Assembly (NCBI GenBank): GCA_937958375.1
Contig: CALGNY010000221.1
Span: 1-5,830 of the forward strand
Length of the DNA stretch: 5,830 nt
Direction: 5' to 3'
Source: an uncultured Bacillaceae bacterium
GTDB lineage: Bacteria > Bacillota > Bacilli > Bacillales > Alkalibacillaceae
A program made the position numbers and the translations under genes. Positions within the stretch are counted from its first letter, which is position 1. The number at the start of each line of letters is the position of its first letter. The notes beneath the pieces are model-generated. The model saw only the letters and a program-made list of their open reading frames with translations, was not told the DNA's origin and ran no database searches. This document shows, piece by piece, positions 5,351-5,830 of the stretch.

Positions 5351-5619
5351 TTTGCGAGGAATGGATGAGTTTTTGCCCGAAACGTTTATTTTGTTCCTTG
5401 TGGTTGAACGACCCTCCTCATTTGTGTGTTTTTGTGTGAGTGAGTCGAGCGATGACGGTCGTATATGTATGAATAAAACAATAGTCGATCTATTAGATCC
5501 CATTCACATCTAAAGAAAATACCTTCAATCTAATCTACCTGATTATTGTCGAGCAAATCACTCCAATCCACCTCAACTTTTTGGCTATATTTTCTATTCA
5601 TTTTGTTGGTTAAATTGTA
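5351..5619. other. Intergenic stretch before the rRNA promoters, no gene seen
   Basis: Apart from the stray repeat copy near 5457 and a short palindrome, GATCTATTAGATC (5487-5499), I see no gene, terminator or RNA gene. The last 40 bases (about 5580-5619) are AT-rich with T-runs and could act as an UP element for the first rRNA promoter. Confidence 0.5.
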
Positions 5620-5648
5620 TTGATTCACTAAAGTAGATATGTTATATT
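5620..5648 (+). promoter_or_regulatory. rRNA operon promoter P1
   Basis: TTGATT (5620-5625), a 17-bp spacer and TATATT (5643-5648) form a strong sigma-A promoter. Start is expected near 5654-5656, where G is available. Bacillus rRNA promoters usually start with G and so respond to GTP level, so similar growth-rate control is inferred. Confidence 0.82.
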
Positions 5649-5711
5649 AAGTAGCGTTGTCGAGAGATTTTGAGCATTTTTCTTTCAACAAAATAGAATG
5701 CACAAAACCTA

Positions 5712-5740
5712 TTGACAGCATAGTGGAGCTATGATATATT
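5712..5740 (+). promoter_or_regulatory. rRNA operon promoter P2
   Basis: TTGACA (5712-5717), a perfect -35, is 17 bp from TATATT (5735-5740). The first transcribed base is probably G5748 or a neighbour. It is 92 bp downstream of P1, the tandem layout typical of Bacillus rRNA operons. Confidence 0.9.
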
Positions 5741-5746
5741 AAGTCT

Positions 5747-5830
5747 TGTCGCAAAAAACGACATGCATTTTTGATCCTTGAAAACTAAACAAAATAGCCT
5801 GATGTCAATTCGGTTTCTTTCTTATTGATT
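5747..5830 (+). other. Leader of a 16S rRNA operon with boxA
   Basis: Downstream of P2, TGATCCTTGAAAAC (5772-5785) followed by TAAACAAAA resembles the boxA antitermination site and flanking leader found before Bacillus 16S genes. A short hairpin (TGTCG 5747-5751 with CGACA 5759-5763) lies at the very 5' end. The mature 16S sequence, expected to contain GAGTTTGATCCTGGC, is not reached, so the rRNA gene itself is outside the window. Confidence 0.83.

Noticed and set aside
5487..5499. Palindrome GATCTATTAGATC as an operator
   Set aside because: It is short, single, far from both promoters and genes, and such a palindrome can occur by chance.
5253..5513. Plus-strand reading frame of 86 residues with GAY every seven residues
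   Set aside because: It starts inside array 3 with no binding site, its first half is the repeat unit translated, and the second half shows no recognisable protein pattern.

Overview
This window comes from a spore-forming member of the Bacillales. It is probably a Bacillaceae-type organism that is related to, but not within, the Bacillus subtilis group. The basis is a block of five genes in the order and orientation known from B. subtilis: cwlD(+) - salA(+) - gerD(-) - kbaA(+) - pdaB(-). An rRNA operon promoter region follows on the right. Several protein sequences also match these families motif by motif. Shine-Dalgarno sites are strong and GTG and TTG starts are common, as expected in a Firmicute.

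Layout. Positions 1-126 and 141-278 hold two degenerate tandem-repeat arrays with no credible gene. Decayed repeat material runs on to about 420. cwlD (468-1178, GTG start) lies behind an inverted repeat that could mask its ribosome binding site. salA (1256-2305, TTG start) follows and ends at a strong hairpin shared with the convergent gene gerD (2376-3050, minus). gerD and kbaA (3200-3880, GTG start) diverge from a short intergenic region with a good sigma-G-like promoter for gerD and an extended -10 promoter for kbaA. kbaA and pdaB (3934-4710, minus) converge on a second bidirectional terminator. A small unnamed gene (4835-5077) diverges from pdaB. A third tandem-repeat array occupies about 5126-5350. 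From 5350 to 5619 I see no gene. Two tandem sigma-A promoters and a boxA-containing leader (5620-5830) then lead towards a 16S rRNA gene that starts beyond the window.

Function. The five named genes serve sporulation and germination. CwlD and PdaB belong to families that make muramic-delta-lactam in spore cortex. GerD is a spore lipoprotein needed for nutrient germination. KbaA activates the KinB route into the sporulation phosphorelay. SalA is an Mrp-family ATPase that in B. subtilis acts on exoprotease control. No mobile element, CRISPR array, tRNA or defence system was found.

The most unusual features are four. (1) Three arrays with different sequences share a 21-bp period, close to two DNA helical turns. 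(2) A PdaB homologue has lost residues expected at three catalytic-site motifs. (3) GerD carries a 38-residue glycine/serine tail. (4) A hairpin overlaps the cwlD ribosome binding site.
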